From assembly GCF_016862275.1 (NCBI RefSeq), contig NZ_BOMQ01000024.1, forward strand, positions 62,001 to 126,000: 64,000 nucleotides of DNA. Reading direction: 5' to 3'. This document shows, in pieces, positions 35,866-46,290 of the stretch (positions are counted from its first letter, which is position 1; each line of letters opens with the position of its first letter). This DNA is from Actinoplanes nipponensis. GTDB taxonomy: Bacteria > Actinomycetota > Actinomycetes > Mycobacteriales > Micromonosporaceae. A program made the position numbers and the translations under genes. Below the pieces are notes generated by a model that was given only the letters and a program-made list of their open reading frames with translations, did no database searches and was not told where the DNA came from.

Positions 35866-36714
35866 TCAGGCCCCCGCGGACTGGCGGCGGGCCGCGCGCA
35901 GCGTGACCCAGTCGGTGACGCCGATCAACGGCAGGGCGAGCAGCACGAACAGCACCCCGGCCACGATGTACGGGGTGTAGTTGGCGTCCTGCGCCACCCC
36001 GATCTGGGCGGCGCGCACGGCGTCGATCGGCCCCGCCAGCGACACCAGCCCGACGTCCTTCTGCAGCGCCACGGTGTCGTTGAGCAGCGGCGGCGCCACC
36101 CGGCGGATCGCCTGCGGCAGCACCACGTGCCGCATGGTCTGCCGGTACGTCAGCCCCAGCGACCGGGCCGCGGCGAGCTGGCTGGGGTGCACCGACTCGA
36201 TGCCGGCCCGGAACACCTCGGCCAGGTACGCGCCGTACGTGACGACCAGCGCGGCCCCGCCCAGCACCAGCACCCCCGGGGTGCCCTGCAGCCGCAGGCC
36301 GGGGATGCCGAACGCCATCAGGTAGATGACGATGATCAGCGGCAGCCCGCGGAACGTGTACGTGTAACCGGTCGCCATCGCCCGTACCGGGAAGAAGACC
36401 GGGCCGCGCAGCGTCCGCAGCGTCGCGATCAGCAGGCCCAGCGCCAGCGCCAGGACCGCGCAGACGACCAGCAGCCGCACGTTGAGCCAGAGGCCCTCCA
36501 GGATGTCCGGCAGGTAGCGGCGGGCCACCTCCGGGCTGAAGAACGACTGCCGGACCCGGTCCCAGCCGGGCGCGCCGGTGACCGCGACCGCCAGCAGCAC
36601 GCCGACGACGGCGGTGGAGAGCGCCGCGAGCAGCACGGAGCGGATCGTCTGCCGGCGCCGGTAGGCGATCCGCCCGCGCTGGATCTCGGAGGGCCGGTGG
36701 AGCTGGTCGCTCAC
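35866..36714 (-). CDS. Amino-acid ABC transporter permease
   Basis: This is the membrane channel of the importer, HisMQ type. The 282-residue product has an N-terminal extension ([20 protein letters not shown]), about six hydrophobic segments, and the ATPase-contacting EAA loop EVFRAGIESVHPSQLAAARSLGL. The GTG start overlaps the binding-protein stop as GTGA. It is probably a homodimer, since only one permease is encoded. Confidence 0.92.
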   Translation of the reverse strand: MSDQLHRPSEIQRGRIAYRRRQTIRSVLLAALSTAVVGVLLAVAVTGAPGWDRVRQSFFSPEVARRYLPDILEGLWLNVRLLVVCAVLALALGLLIATLRTLRGPVFFPVRAMATGYTYTFRGLPLIIVIYLMAFGIPGLRLQGTPGVLVLGGAALVVTYGAYLAEVFRAGIESVHPSQLAAARSLGLTYRQTMRHVVLPQAIRRVAPPLLNDTVALQKDVGLVSLAGPIDAVRAAQIGVAQDANYTPYIVAGVLFVLLALPLIGVTDWVTLRAARRQSAGA

Positions 36715-37586
36715 GAGAGCTCGGGGGCCCCGCCCGTGCCGGCCAGCCACTGCTTCTCCAGCACCGCGAGGGTGCCGTCCTGGCGCAGCTGGTCGACGGC
36801 CCGGGAGACGCAGTCGGTCAGCGGCGAGCCCAGGTCGAGGACCAGGCCGAACTGCTCCGGCACGCCGACCTGCGGCAGCTGCCCGACGATCACGCCGTTG
36901 TCCAGCTCGGCCGCGGTCATGTAGAACGCGGTCGGCAGGTCCACGACGATGCCGTCGACCTGGCCGTTCTCCAGGGCCGCCTTGGCGTCGTCGTTGTTGT
37001 TGAAGACCTGGGCCTTGGCCCCGGGCTTGATCAGCTCGTTGATCGCCTGGTAGCTGGTGGTGCCGACCTGGGCGCCCAGCTTGGCCGACTTGAGCTCGGC
37101 CAGCGTCTTGACGCCGGCGATCTTCGAGCCCTTGGTGGTGATCACCGTCTGCCGGACCAGGTAGTACGGCGAGGAGAAGTCGACGGCCTTGCGCCGCTCG
37201 GGCGTGATGGAGAACTGGTTGATGTCGAAGTCGAACGTCTTCGGCCCGGGCGCGATGGCGTTGTTGAACGTCACGTTCGTCCAGACCACGTTCGCCGCCG
37301 GGTAGCCGAGGCGCTCGGCGACCTGGTACGCCACCGCCGACTCGAAGCCCTTGCCGTTGGCCGGCTTGTTGTCGCTGAACCACGGCTCGTAGGCCGGGTT
37401 GTCGGTGCCGATCGTGAGCTTGCCGGCGGTCCGCGTGGCGAGGGCGCCGGGCGCGCAGGCCGGGCCGGAGGCCGACGCCGAGGCGCCGGCCGAGGGGCTC
37501 GCCTCGTCGGCCGGCGCGCAGCCGGCCAGGGCGGTGAGGATTGCGGCCGCGCTGCTCAGCACGGCGAGGGTGTTTCTGCTGACCAT
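36711..37586 (-). CDS. Amino-acid ABC transporter substrate-binding lipoprotein
   Basis: This is the extracellular binding protein of family 3 solute receptors. The 291-residue product starts [12 protein letters not shown] with lipobox LTALAGC. It has the family opening [13 protein letters not shown], then [24 protein letters not shown] in domain 1 and [11 protein letters not shown] in domain 2. The substrate is probably a polar amino acid but undetermined. It is transcribed divergently from hisE with 79 bp between starts. Confidence 0.92.
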   Translation of the reverse strand: MVSRNTLAVLSSAAAILTALAGCAPADEASPSAGASASASGPACAPGALATRTAGKLTIGTDNPAYEPWFSDNKPANGKGFESAVAYQVAERLGYPAANVVWTNVTFNNAIAPGPKTFDFDINQFSITPERRKAVDFSSPYYLVRQTVITTKGSKIAGVKTLAELKSAKLGAQVGTTSYQAINELIKPGAKAQVFNNNDDAKAALENGQVDGIVVDLPTAFYMTAAELDNGVIVGQLPQVGVPEQFGLVLDLGSPLTDCVSRAVDQLRQDGTLAVLEKQWLAGTGGAPELS

Positions 37587-37665
37587 GACCGGTGAGCCTA
37601 GGCCACGTCCCAACCGGTGGGGCCGTCCGTCGCCATCCCGTGATGAGCTGCCACAATCGTCTCCC

Positions 37666-37929
37666 GTGAAGACGTTCGAAGAGTTGTTCGCCGAGTTGCA
37701 GGCGAAGGCGGCGCAGCGGACCCCGGGTTCGTCCACCGTCGTGGCGCTGGACAAGGGCGTGCACTTCATCGGGAAGAAGGTCGTCGAAGAGGCGGCCGAG
37801 TCCTGGATGGCCGCCGAGCACGAGGGGCCGGAGCGGGCCGCGGAGGAGATCTCGCAGCTGCTCTACCAGGCACAAGTCCTGATGATCGCCACCGGGCTCG
37901 AGCTCAAGGACGTGTACCGACATCTCTGA
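37666..37929 (+). CDS. hisE: Phosphoribosyl-ATP pyrophosphatase
   Basis: It performs the second step of histidine synthesis. The 87-residue helical protein has [16 protein letters not shown] with the metal-binding glutamates and [14 protein letters not shown]. The GTG start follows CACAAT (37652-37657) by eight bases, so translation is probably leaderless. hisG follows after 43 bp with its own good ribosome site. Confidence 0.93.
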   Translation: MKTFEELFAELQAKAAQRTPGSSTVVALDKGVHFIGKKVVEEAAESWMAAEHEGPERAAEEISQLLYQAQVLMIATGLELKDVYRHL

Positions 37930-37972
37930 CGTGTTTCTCCGCCTCATCGAGACCGATCGAAGGAGCACGTCG

Positions 37973-38818
37973 ATGCTGCGCATCGCCATCCCCAACAAAG
38001 GCACCCTGTCCGCACCGGCCGCGCAGATGCTGCGCGACGCCGGCTACCGCCAGCGCACCGACCCCAAGGACCTCGTCTGCCGTGACGAGGCCAACAGTGT
38101 CGAGTTCTTCTATCTGCGTCCCCGCGACATCGCCACCTACGTCGGCTCGGGTGACCTGGATCTCGGCATCACCGGCCGGGACCTGCTGGTCGACTCCGGC
38201 GTCCCCGCCGTCGAGGTGCTGGACCTGAGCTTCGGCGGGGCCACGTTCCGCTGGGCCGCCCCGGCCGGCACGCTCACCTCGGCCGACCAGATCGGCGGCC
38301 GGCGCATCGCCACCGCCTACCCCGGCGTGGTCGAGCGCTACCTGGAGGAGAACGAGCTCAAGGCCGACGTGGTCCGCCTCGACGGCGCGGTCGAGAACGC
38401 GGTGCGGCTGGGCGTCGCGGACGTGATCGCCGACGTGGTCGAGACCGGCACCACGCTGCGCCAGGCGGGCCTGGTCACCATCGGCGAGCCGATCCTGCGC
38501 AGCTCGGCGATCCTGATCGGGCGCGGCCCGGCGCCGGAGTCCGGCCCGGCCGCCCAGCTCATCCGGCGGCTGCAGGGCGTGCTGGTGGCCCGCTCCTTCG
38601 TGATGCTGGCCTACGACGTCCGGGCCGACCTGCTGGAGAACGCCACCGCGCTGACCCCGGGGATCGAGTCGCCGACCGTGTCGCCGCTGCACCGCGAGGG
38701 CTGGGTCGCCGTGCAGGCGATGGTCCGGCGCAACGACGTGCACCGGATCATGGACGAGCTGTACGAGCTCGGCGCGCGGGCCATCCTGGTCACCGACATC
38801 TCCAACTGCCGGCTGTAG
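37973..38818 (+). CDS. hisG: ATP phosphoribosyltransferase, long form
   Basis: It performs the first, feedback-inhibited step of histidine synthesis. The 281-residue product is the long HisG with a C-terminal ACT-like regulatory domain (about residues 210-281, SPTVSPLHREGWVAVQAMV), so histidine inhibition without HisZ is expected. Catalytic parts are IAIPNKGTL at the start and the PRPP loop ADVIADVVETGTTLRQAGL. The ATG has AAGGAG eight bases upstream. Confidence 0.95.
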   Translation: MLRIAIPNKGTLSAPAAQMLRDAGYRQRTDPKDLVCRDEANSVEFFYLRPRDIATYVGSGDLDLGITGRDLLVDSGVPAVEVLDLSFGGATFRWAAPAGTLTSADQIGGRRIATAYPGVVERYLEENELKADVVRLDGAVENAVRLGVADVIADVVETGTTLRQAGLVTIGEPILRSSAILIGRGPAPESGPAAQLIRRLQGVLVARSFVMLAYDVRADLLENATALTPGIESPTVSPLHREGWVAVQAMVRRNDVHRIMDELYELGARAILVTDISNCRL

Positions 38819-38829
38819 GTGGCACAGTG

Positions 38830-39285
38830 GTGAGCGTGACTTCGACACAGGCGCCGGCCGTCTTCCGGCCCCGGCGCATCCGCTGGGTGGCCGGCTTCTC
38901 GGCGGCCGCCGTGGTGATCCTCTTCACCCTGCTCAGCTTCGGGCTGCACGGCTCGACCGGCGACAACATGGGCACGTACCAGCGCGGCGACCAGTTCGCG
39001 ATGATCGGCCTGGGCGTCCTGGTCGGGCTGGGCATCCTCGCGTTCACCCGCCCGCGGGCGGTGGCGGACGCGGACGGCGTCAAGGTACGCAACGTGATCG
39101 GCGGCTACGACCTGCCCTGGACGGCGGTGCGGGCGGTGCGCTTCGACCGCCACTCGCCCTGGGCCACCCTGGAGCTGCACGACGAGGAGATCGTGTCGGT
39201 CCACGCCCTGCAGGCGGCCGACAAGGAGTACGCCGTGGAGGGCGTTCGCGCACTTCGCGCCCTCCATTCGGCCGCCACGTCCTGA
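38830..39285 (+). CDS. Small membrane protein with PH-like domain
   Basis: The 151-residue product has two hydrophobic segments (about residues 21-40 and 57-73). A C-terminal part follows that resembles the bacterial PH domain seen in many actinobacterial membrane proteins (DGVKVRNVIGGYDLPWTAVRAVRF). The role is unknown. GTG codons at 38827, 38830 and 38836 all could start; 38830 has AGGTGG eight bases upstream. It lies 11 bp after hisG and precedes the infC promoter. Confidence 0.75.
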   Translation: MSVTSTQAPAVFRPRRIRWVAGFSAAAVVILFTLLSFGLHGSTGDNMGTYQRGDQFAMIGLGVLVGLGILAFTRPRAVADADGVKVRNVIGGYDLPWTAVRAVRFDRHSPWATLELHDEEIVSVHALQAADKEYAVEGVRALRALHSAATS

Positions 39286-39290
39286 GCTGG

Positions 39291-39602
39291 TAGACTCCCC
39301 CGGTAGTCGACCACGCCCCTTGACCTGAGGGGCGCGAAAGAGGAGCCCGCTGGTTCCCACCCCGTCGCCCTCGAGGTGGCTGGGTCCGGTCAACCGCTCC
39401 GGGAATTCCCGGTGGCGGCGTGCGTCCTCATGGACGCCGATGACCGGTCGAGCGGGCCCTGGCATTCGTGCCGGGGCCTTCTGCTTTCCTCGGCGCCCTG
39501 CTGAAGTGGGCGTGAGAGGGCCGACCGACATTGGCAGTGCGCTCGGCCCGCGGCGCAAGACCGCGGGCGGAGACATCCACTAGATCGTTCTGAGGAGGCC
39601 CC
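39291..39602 (+). promoter_or_regulatory. infC leader with promoter and attenuator-like terminator
   Basis: TAGACT at 39291-39296 is a plausible -10. The ~300-nt leader has a perfect 7-bp hairpin (39314-39320 with 39328-39334). A 10-bp stem with a TTCG loop (39455-39464 with 39469-39478) is followed by TTCTGCTTTCC, which looks like a transcription terminator ahead of infC. A 24-codon open frame (39430-39504, MDADDRSSGPWHSC start) runs across it but may be chance. Control by attenuation is inferred. Confidence 0.55.
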
Positions 39603-40241
39603 ATCAGCGTCGAACCACGCGTGAACGAGCAGATCCGGGCACGGGAAGTCCGTCTGGTCGGCCCCGAGGGTGAGCAGGTGGGCATCGTCCCGCTCGAGCG
39701 CGCCCTGCAGCTGGCTGCGGACGTCGACCTGGATCTGGTCGAGGTAGCGCCGATGGCGCGCCCGCCGGTGTGCAAGCTCATGGACTTCGGCAAGTTCAAG
39801 TACGAGAGCGCACTCAAGGCGCGCGAAGCCCGGCGCAACCAGCAACAGACCGTCATCAAGGAAATGAAGCTCCGGCCGAAGATCGACCCGCACGACTACG
39901 AGACCAAGAAGGGTCACGTGGTCCGGTTCCTCAAGGCGGGCGACAAGGTCAAGGTGACGATCATGTTCCGCGGTCGCGAGCAGAGTCGCCCCGAGCTGGG
40001 TTTCCGGCTCCTGCGCAGGCTCAGCGAAGAGATCTCGGAGCTGGGTTTCGTCGAGGCCAGTCCGAAGCAGGACGGCCGCAACATGATCATGGTTCTGGCA
40101 CCGCACCGGGCGACCAAGGCCGCCGCCGCGGCTGTCATCGCGGCCAACGCGCGCCCACCCCGGGAGCCGCGTGAAGGCGATGAGGCCGAGGCACCGCCGG
40201 CCGAGGCTGCTGCCGACACCAGCGCCGTAACCGCAGAGTAG
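39603..40241 (+). CDS. infC: Translation initiation factor IF-3, apparent AUC start
   Basis: IF-3 proofreads start-codon and initiator-tRNA selection on the 30S subunit. The 212-residue reading starts at ATC ([20 protein letters not shown]), with AGGAGG ending four bases before it. The first ATG-like alternative, GTG 39621, would lie 22 bases from that ribosome site and cut the N-terminal signature. Rare start codons are the family's known autoregulatory device. The N-terminal domain has [15 protein letters not shown] and the C-terminal domain [16 protein letters not shown]. The tail is Ala/Glu-rich. Confidence 0.9.
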   Translation: MSVEPRVNEQIRAREVRLVGPEGEQVGIVPLERALQLAADVDLDLVEVAPMARPPVCKLMDFGKFKYESALKAREARRNQQQTVIKEMKLRPKIDPHDYETKKGHVVRFLKAGDKVKVTIMFRGREQSRPELGFRLLRRLSEEISELGFVEASPKQDGRNMIMVLAPHRATKAAAAAVIAANARPPREPREGDEAEAPPAEAAADTSAVTAE

Positions 40242-40262
40242 TTATCAGAAAGAGGCGTTCGA

Positions 40263-40457
40263 GTGCCGAAGATGAAGAGCCACACCGGCATGGGCAAGCG
40301 GGTGAAGGTCACCGGTAAGGGCAAGATCGTGCGTGAGCTGGCCGGCAAGCGCCACCTGCTCGAGGGCAAGTCCTCGCACGTCACCCGCCGGATGACCGGT
40401 ACGGTCACGGTGGCCAAGGCCGACACCAGGCGAGTCAAGAAAATGCTGGGCCGCTGA
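40263..40457 (+). CDS. rpmI: 50S ribosomal protein L35
   Basis: This is a small basic protein of the large ribosomal subunit. The 64-residue product has the signature MPKMKSHTGMGKRVKVTGKGK and ends KADTRRVKKMLGR. The GTG start lies 21 bp after infC. It is part of the conserved infC-rpmI-rplT operon. Confidence 0.97.
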   Translation: MPKMKSHTGMGKRVKVTGKGKIVRELAGKRHLLEGKSSHVTRRMTGTVTVAKADTRRVKKMLGR

Positions 40458-40496
40458 CGCGCGCGCCACACACGTTCCCCTGTTAGGAGTACAGAA

Positions 40497-40889
40497 ATGG
40501 CACGCGTCAAGCGGGCAGTGAACGCCCAGAAGAAGCGCCGTACGCTGCTGGAAACGGCCAGCGGCTACCGCGGACAGCGCTCGCGGCTGTACCGCAAGGC
40601 CAAGGAGCAGGTGCTGCACTCGATGCAGTACGCGTACCGCGACCGCCGTGACCGCAAGGGCGACTTCCGCCAGCTGTGGATCACGCGCATCAACGCGGGC
40701 GCGCGGGCCAACGGCCTGACCTACAACCGCCTGATCCAGGGTCTGAAGCTGGCCGGCGTCGAGGTGGACCGCAAGATCCTCGCCGACATGGCCGTCAACG
40801 ACGCCGCCTCGTTCGCGGCGATCGTCGAGATCGCGCGGGCCGCGGTGGCGGCCGAGGGCACCGGCGGCGCCGCCGCCCAGGCTGCCTGA
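40497..40889 (+). CDS. rplT: 50S ribosomal protein L20
   Basis: L20 binds 23S rRNA early in assembly. The 130-residue product begins [19 protein letters not shown] and includes the conserved [20 protein letters not shown]. The C-terminal extension is short and Ala-rich. The ATG follows TTAGGAGTACAGAA. A long hairpin with wobble pairs follows the stop. Confidence 0.97.
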   Translation: MARVKRAVNAQKKRRTLLETASGYRGQRSRLYRKAKEQVLHSMQYAYRDRRDRKGDFRQLWITRINAGARANGLTYNRLIQGLKLAGVEVDRKILADMAVNDAASFAAIVEIARAAVAAEGTGGAAAQAA

Positions 40890-40904
40890 TCGTCAGCACT
40901 TCTT

Positions 40905-40938
40905 CGGGGCGTCTTCCGGGTGACCGGGAGGCGCCCCG
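40905..40938 (+). terminator. 15-bp hairpin after rplT
   Basis: The 15-bp stem (40905-40919 with 40924-40938, two T-G wobbles) has a GTGA loop and lies 15 bp after the rplT stop. The following sequence ATGCTGTTCCCT is only moderately T-rich. It may be a terminator or attenuator between the ribosomal operon and the methyltransferase gene. Confidence 0.6.
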
Positions 40939-40962
40939 ATGCTGTTCCCTCCAGGAGGACAC

Positions 40963-41711
40963 GTGACCTTCACGCCCCGTACCCCCAGGGTCGTCGCGGC
41001 CCGGCGCCTGCAGCGTCGCCGCGACCGCGACCAGAGCGGCCGCTTCCTCGCGGAGGGCCCGCAGGCGGTGCGCTCCGCCCTGGCCGCGGGGGTCGTCCTG
41101 GAGCTGTTCGGTACGGAGGCGGCGCTGACCCGGCACGCCGACCTGGCGTCCCAGGCGCCGGTCGTGTCCCCGGTGACCGACGACGGTCTCGCGGCGCTGG
41201 CCGAGACCGTCCAGCCGCAGGGCCTGGTGGCCGTCTGCGAGCAGCTGGACGTGCCGCTGGCCGAGGCGCTGGCCAAGGCCCCGCGCCTGGTGGCGGTGGC
41301 GGTGGAGATCCGCGACCCGGGCAACGCGGGCACGATCCTGCGCACCGCGGACGCGGCCGGCGCCGGCGCGGTGATCTTCGCGGGCGACGCGGTCGACCCC
41401 TACAACGGCAAGTGCGTGCGGGCGTCGGCGGGCAGCCTCTTCCACGTCGACGTGGTCCGCGCCCCGCTGCCCGTGGTGGACGAGCTGCGCGACTACGGCC
41501 TGCAGGTGCTGGCCACCACCGGGCACGGCGACGCCGGCCTCGACGAGCTCGACGACGACGGCTCGCTGGCCCGCCCGACGGCGTGGCTGTTCGGATCGGA
41601 GGCCCACGGGCTGCCGGAGGACCTGCTGGAGGCGGCCGACAAGCGGGTCCGGATCCCGATCTACGGCGGCGCGGAGAGCCTGAACCTGGCGGCGGCGGCC
41701 GCGGTGTGCCT

Positions 41712-41739
<28 letters not shown>
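40963..41739 (+). CDS. SpoU/TrmH-family RNA 2'-O-methyltransferase
   Basis: This predicted SAM-dependent ribose methyltransferase acts on rRNA or tRNA; the exact nucleotide is unknown. The 258-residue product has the N-terminal L30-like substrate-binding domain and the trefoil-knot SPOUT domain. Motif 1 is AVEIRDPGNAGTILRTADAAGA, motif 2 is AWLFGSEAHGLPEDLL and motif 3 is RIPIYGGAESLNLAAAAAVCLY. GTG 40963 was chosen because AGGAGG ends four bases before it; an ATG eight codons upstream abuts the hairpin. It is conserved beside infC-rplT and pheST. The 3' end overlaps the convergent gene by 28 bp. Confidence 0.92.
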
Positions 41740-43372
<1,633 letters not shown>

Positions 43373-43374
43373 TC

Positions 43375-45852
43375 ATGAAGCTGTCTCTGTCGTGGCTCCG
43401 CGAGTACGTGGAGCTGCCGGCGGCCGTGTCCGCCGAGGAGCTCGAGCGCAAGCTGGTCGACCTGGGCATCGAGGTCGAGTCGATCGTCGACCAGGCCGCC
43501 ACGGTCGTCGGCGACCTGGTCGTCGGCCGGGTGCTGGAGATCGAGGAGCTGACCGGCTTCAAGAAGCCGATCCGGTTCACCCGCGTCGACGTCGGCAACC
43601 CGGAGCCGCAGGAGATCGTCTGCGGCGCGCGCAACTTCTCGGTCGGCGACCTCGTGGTGGTCATCCTGCCCGGCGGTGAGCTGCCGGGCGGGTTCAGGAT
43701 CGGCGCCCGCAAGACGTACGGGCGCAACTCCAACGGCATGATCTGCTCCGCCGCCGAGCTCGGGCTCAGCGGGGACCACTCGGGCATCATCGTGCTGCCC
43801 GAGGGCGCGGGCGTGCCCGGCGTGGACGCGCGCCCGATCGTCGGGCTCGACGACGTGATCCTGGACCTGGAGATCACCCCGGACCGCGGCTACCAGATGA
43901 GCGTGCGGGGCATCGCCCGGGAGCTGTCCTACGCGTACGCCTCGGCGTACACCGACCCGGGCGCGGCGACCGCCCCGGGCGCGACCGCCGAGGCGCCGTG
44001 GCCGGTGCGGCTCGACGACACGGTCGGCTGCGACCGCTTCTCCGCGCGCGTGGTCCGGGGCATCGACCCGTCCGCGCCCTCCCCGGAGTGGATGCAGCGC
44101 CGGCTCGTCACCGCCGGGGTGCGGACCATCTCGCTGGCCGTGGACATCACCAACTACGTGATGCTCGAGCTGGGCCAGCCGATGCACGTGTTCGACCTGA
44201 ACCTGCTGCGCGGCGGCCTGCTCGTGCGCCGCGCCAACGCCGGGGAGAAGCTGACCACCCTGGACGGTGTCGCCCGCGTGCTCGACGCCGAGGACATGGT
44301 GATCTGCGACGACTCCGGGCCGATCTCGCTGGCCGCGGTCATGGGCGGCGAGACCAGCGAGGTGCAGCCGGACACGGTGGACGTGCTGCTGGAGGCCGCG
44401 CACTGGGACCCGGTGATGGTGGGCCGCACGGCGCGCCGGCACAAGCTGTTCAGCGAGGCGGCGAAGCGCTGGGAGCGCGGCGTCGACCCGCGGCTGACGC
44501 TGGTCGCCCTGGACCGGGCCGTGGCGCTGCTGACCGGGCACGCGGGCGGCACGGTCGACGAGCGGGTGCTGGACCTGGACCATGTGGTGGCCCCGGCGCC
44601 GGTGCTGCTCGACACCACGCTGGCCACCCGGCGCATCGGGGTGGCGTACGACGTCGAGCAGGTCACCACCCTGCTCGGCCAGGTCGGCTGCGCGGTCCGC
44701 GGGGTCGAGCCGCTGGAGGTCACCCCGCCGTCCTGGCGGCCCGACCTGGTGGCGCCGATCGACCTGGTCGAGGAGGTGGCCCGGCTCGGCGGCTACGACG
44801 CCATCCCGAGCATCCTGCCGCCCGTGCACGGCGGCGGCGAGCTCACGCCCGCGCAGACGCGCCGGCGCACGGTGGGCCGGGCCCTGGCCGAGAACGGCTA
44901 CGTCGAGGTGCTGTCGTACCCGTTCGTGGCGCCCGGCGTCGCGGACGCGTTCGGCCTGGCCGACGACGACCCGCGGCGCAGCGCTGTGCGGCTGACCAAC
45001 CCGCTGTCGGAGCAGGAGCCGCTGCTGCGCACGTCGCTGCTGGCCTCGCTGGCGAGCACCCTCAAGCGCAACCTGGGCCGCGGCGAGCGCGACCTGGCGC
45101 TCTACGAGGCCGGCACGGTCTTCCTGCCGCACCTGACGGCCGTCGCGCCGCCGGCGCTCGGGGTGGACCACGGTCCGTCCGCCGAGGACTGGACGGCGGC
45201 CAACGCCATCGTCCCCGAGCAGCCGTGGCACCTCGCCGCGGTGCTGACCGGGGAGGCGGCGCCGGCCGGCTGGTGGGGCGCGGGCCGCCCCGCGACCTGG
45301 TCGGACGCGATCGAGGCGGCGCGCATCGCGCTGTCCGCGGCGGGCCTGACCCCGGACCGGATCACGGTACGGGCGGCCGAGCACGCCCCGTGGCACCCGG
45401 GCCGGTGCGCGGCGATCGCGGTCGACGGCACCGTCATCGGCTACGCGGGCGAGTTGCACCCGGGCGTGCTGTCGGCGCTGGAACTGCCGAAGCGTACGTG
45501 CGCGATGGAGCTCGACCTGGACGCGATCCCGGCGGCGCCGGTGACCCAGGCCCGGCACATCTCCACGTTCCCGCCCGCGCTGATCGACGTGGCGCTGGTG
45601 GTGGACGAGGCGGTGCCGGCGGCCGAGGTCGAGGCGGCGCTGACCGAGGGGGCGGGCCCGCTGCTGGAGTCGGTCCGGCTCTTCGACGTGTACGCCTCGG
45701 CCCAGCTCGGCGCCGGGCTGAAGAGCCTGGCGTACAAGCTGACCTTCCGCGCGCCGGACCGGACGCTGACGGTCGAGGAGGCCGTGGCGGCCCGGGACGC
45801 GGCGGTCGCCCTGGCGTCGTCGCGGGTGGGCGCCAGCCTCCGCGGCGCCTGA
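43375..45852 (+). CDS. pheT: Phenylalanyl-tRNA synthetase beta subunit
   Basis: The 825-residue beta chain has the usual domain order. It opens with MKLSLSWLREYVELP, then the OB-fold tRNA-binding domain (VVGRVLEIEEL, CGARNFSVGDLVVVILPG). The B3/B4 editing region, the B5 domain and the catalytic-like domain (ENGYVEVLSYPFVAP) follow. The C-terminal anticodon-binding FDX-ACB domain ends the chain (FPPALIDVALVVDEAV to ASLRGA). A perfect 42-bp palindrome follows. Confidence 0.97.
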   Translation: MKLSLSWLREYVELPAAVSAEELERKLVDLGIEVESIVDQAATVVGDLVVGRVLEIEELTGFKKPIRFTRVDVGNPEPQEIVCGARNFSVGDLVVVILPGGELPGGFRIGARKTYGRNSNGMICSAAELGLSGDHSGIIVLPEGAGVPGVDARPIVGLDDVILDLEITPDRGYQMSVRGIARELSYAYASAYTDPGAATAPGATAEAPWPVRLDDTVGCDRFSARVVRGIDPSAPSPEWMQRRLVTAGVRTISLAVDITNYVMLELGQPMHVFDLNLLRGGLLVRRANAGEKLTTLDGVARVLDAEDMVICDDSGPISLAAVMGGETSEVQPDTVDVLLEAAHWDPVMVGRTARRHKLFSEAAKRWERGVDPRLTLVALDRAVALLTGHAGGTVDERVLDLDHVVAPAPVLLDTTLATRRIGVAYDVEQVTTLLGQVGCAVRGVEPLEVTPPSWRPDLVAPIDLVEEVARLGGYDAIPSILPPVHGGGELTPAQTRRRTVGRALAENGYVEVLSYPFVAPGVADAFGLADDDPRRSAVRLTNPLSEQEPLLRTSLLASLASTLKRNLGRGERDLALYEAGTVFLPHLTAVAPPALGVDHGPSAEDWTAANAIVPEQPWHLAAVLTGEAAPAGWWGAGRPATWSDAIEAARIALSAAGLTPDRITVRAAEHAPWHPGRCAAIAVDGTVIGYAGELHPGVLSALELPKRTCAMELDLDAIPAAPVTQARHISTFPPALIDVALVVDEAVPAAEVEAALTEGAGPLLESVRLFDVYASAQLGAGLKSLAYKLTFRAPDRTLTVEEAVAARDAAVALASSRVGASLRGA

Positions 45853-45860
45853 CCGAGCCC

Positions 45861-45902
45861 GGCGGCGGCCGGGACCTCCCGCGGGAGGTCCCGGCCGCCG
45901 CC
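45861..45902. terminator. Perfect 42-bp palindrome, bidirectional terminator
   Basis: The 20-base arm 45861-45880 is exactly complementary to 45883-45902 around a GC centre. It lies between the convergent ends of pheT (8 bp away) and the 45931 gene (28 bp away). No T-run is present on either side. Its stability alone could end transcription from both sides. Confidence 0.75.
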
Positions 45903-45930
45903 GTTCGCCGGCGGCCGGGCAGGCTGATCC

Positions 45931-46290
45931 TCAGCCGGCCAGGCGGGCGGCGTGCGCGCGTTCCTCCGGGGCGATCGTGCCCGGGCCGGAGCTGACCAGC
46001 GACCAGAAGCTCGACGTGCCGTCCGGGCCGGCGAAGGCCCCGGCCGCCAGCGCCTCGTCGATCAGCTCGCGCACCTCCGTCTCGCGCTCCGGCGCCGTCG
46101 CGAACAGGACGTGCAGCCGCACCTCGCCGTCGGTGCGTTCCGCGCTGGTGTGGTGCTCGGCCAGCGGGCAGGGCGGCTCGTGCTGCCAGTGTCCGCACAG
46201 GGCCGTGGTGATCGCGCCGCCCGGCGCCCGCGGGTCGGCCTCCGGGCCCATCATCAGGACGGCGTCGTGGGCGTAGGCGCGGCGGCTCAT
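45931..46290 (-). CDS. Conserved hypothetical protein, small acidic
   Basis: I cannot assign a function. The 119-residue product starts MSRRAYAHDAVLMMGPEADP. It has a His/Cys-rich stretch ALCGHWQHEPPCPLAEHHTSAER (residues ~31-53) that could bind metal, then an alternating strand/helix segment VRLHVLFATAPERETEVRELIDEAL. Its ATG overlaps the upstream SAM-hydrolase-like gene stop by four bases, so the two are probably cotranslated. Confidence 0.75.
   Translation of the reverse strand: MSRRAYAHDAVLMMGPEADPRAPGGAITTALCGHWQHEPPCPLAEHHTSAERTDGEVRLHVLFATAPERETEVRELIDEALAAGAFAGPDGTSSFWSLVSSGPGTIAPEERAHAARLAG

Noticed and set aside
39430..39504. 24-codon frame across the infC attenuator as a leader peptide
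   Set aside because: No ribosome site and no run of regulatory codons; could be chance.
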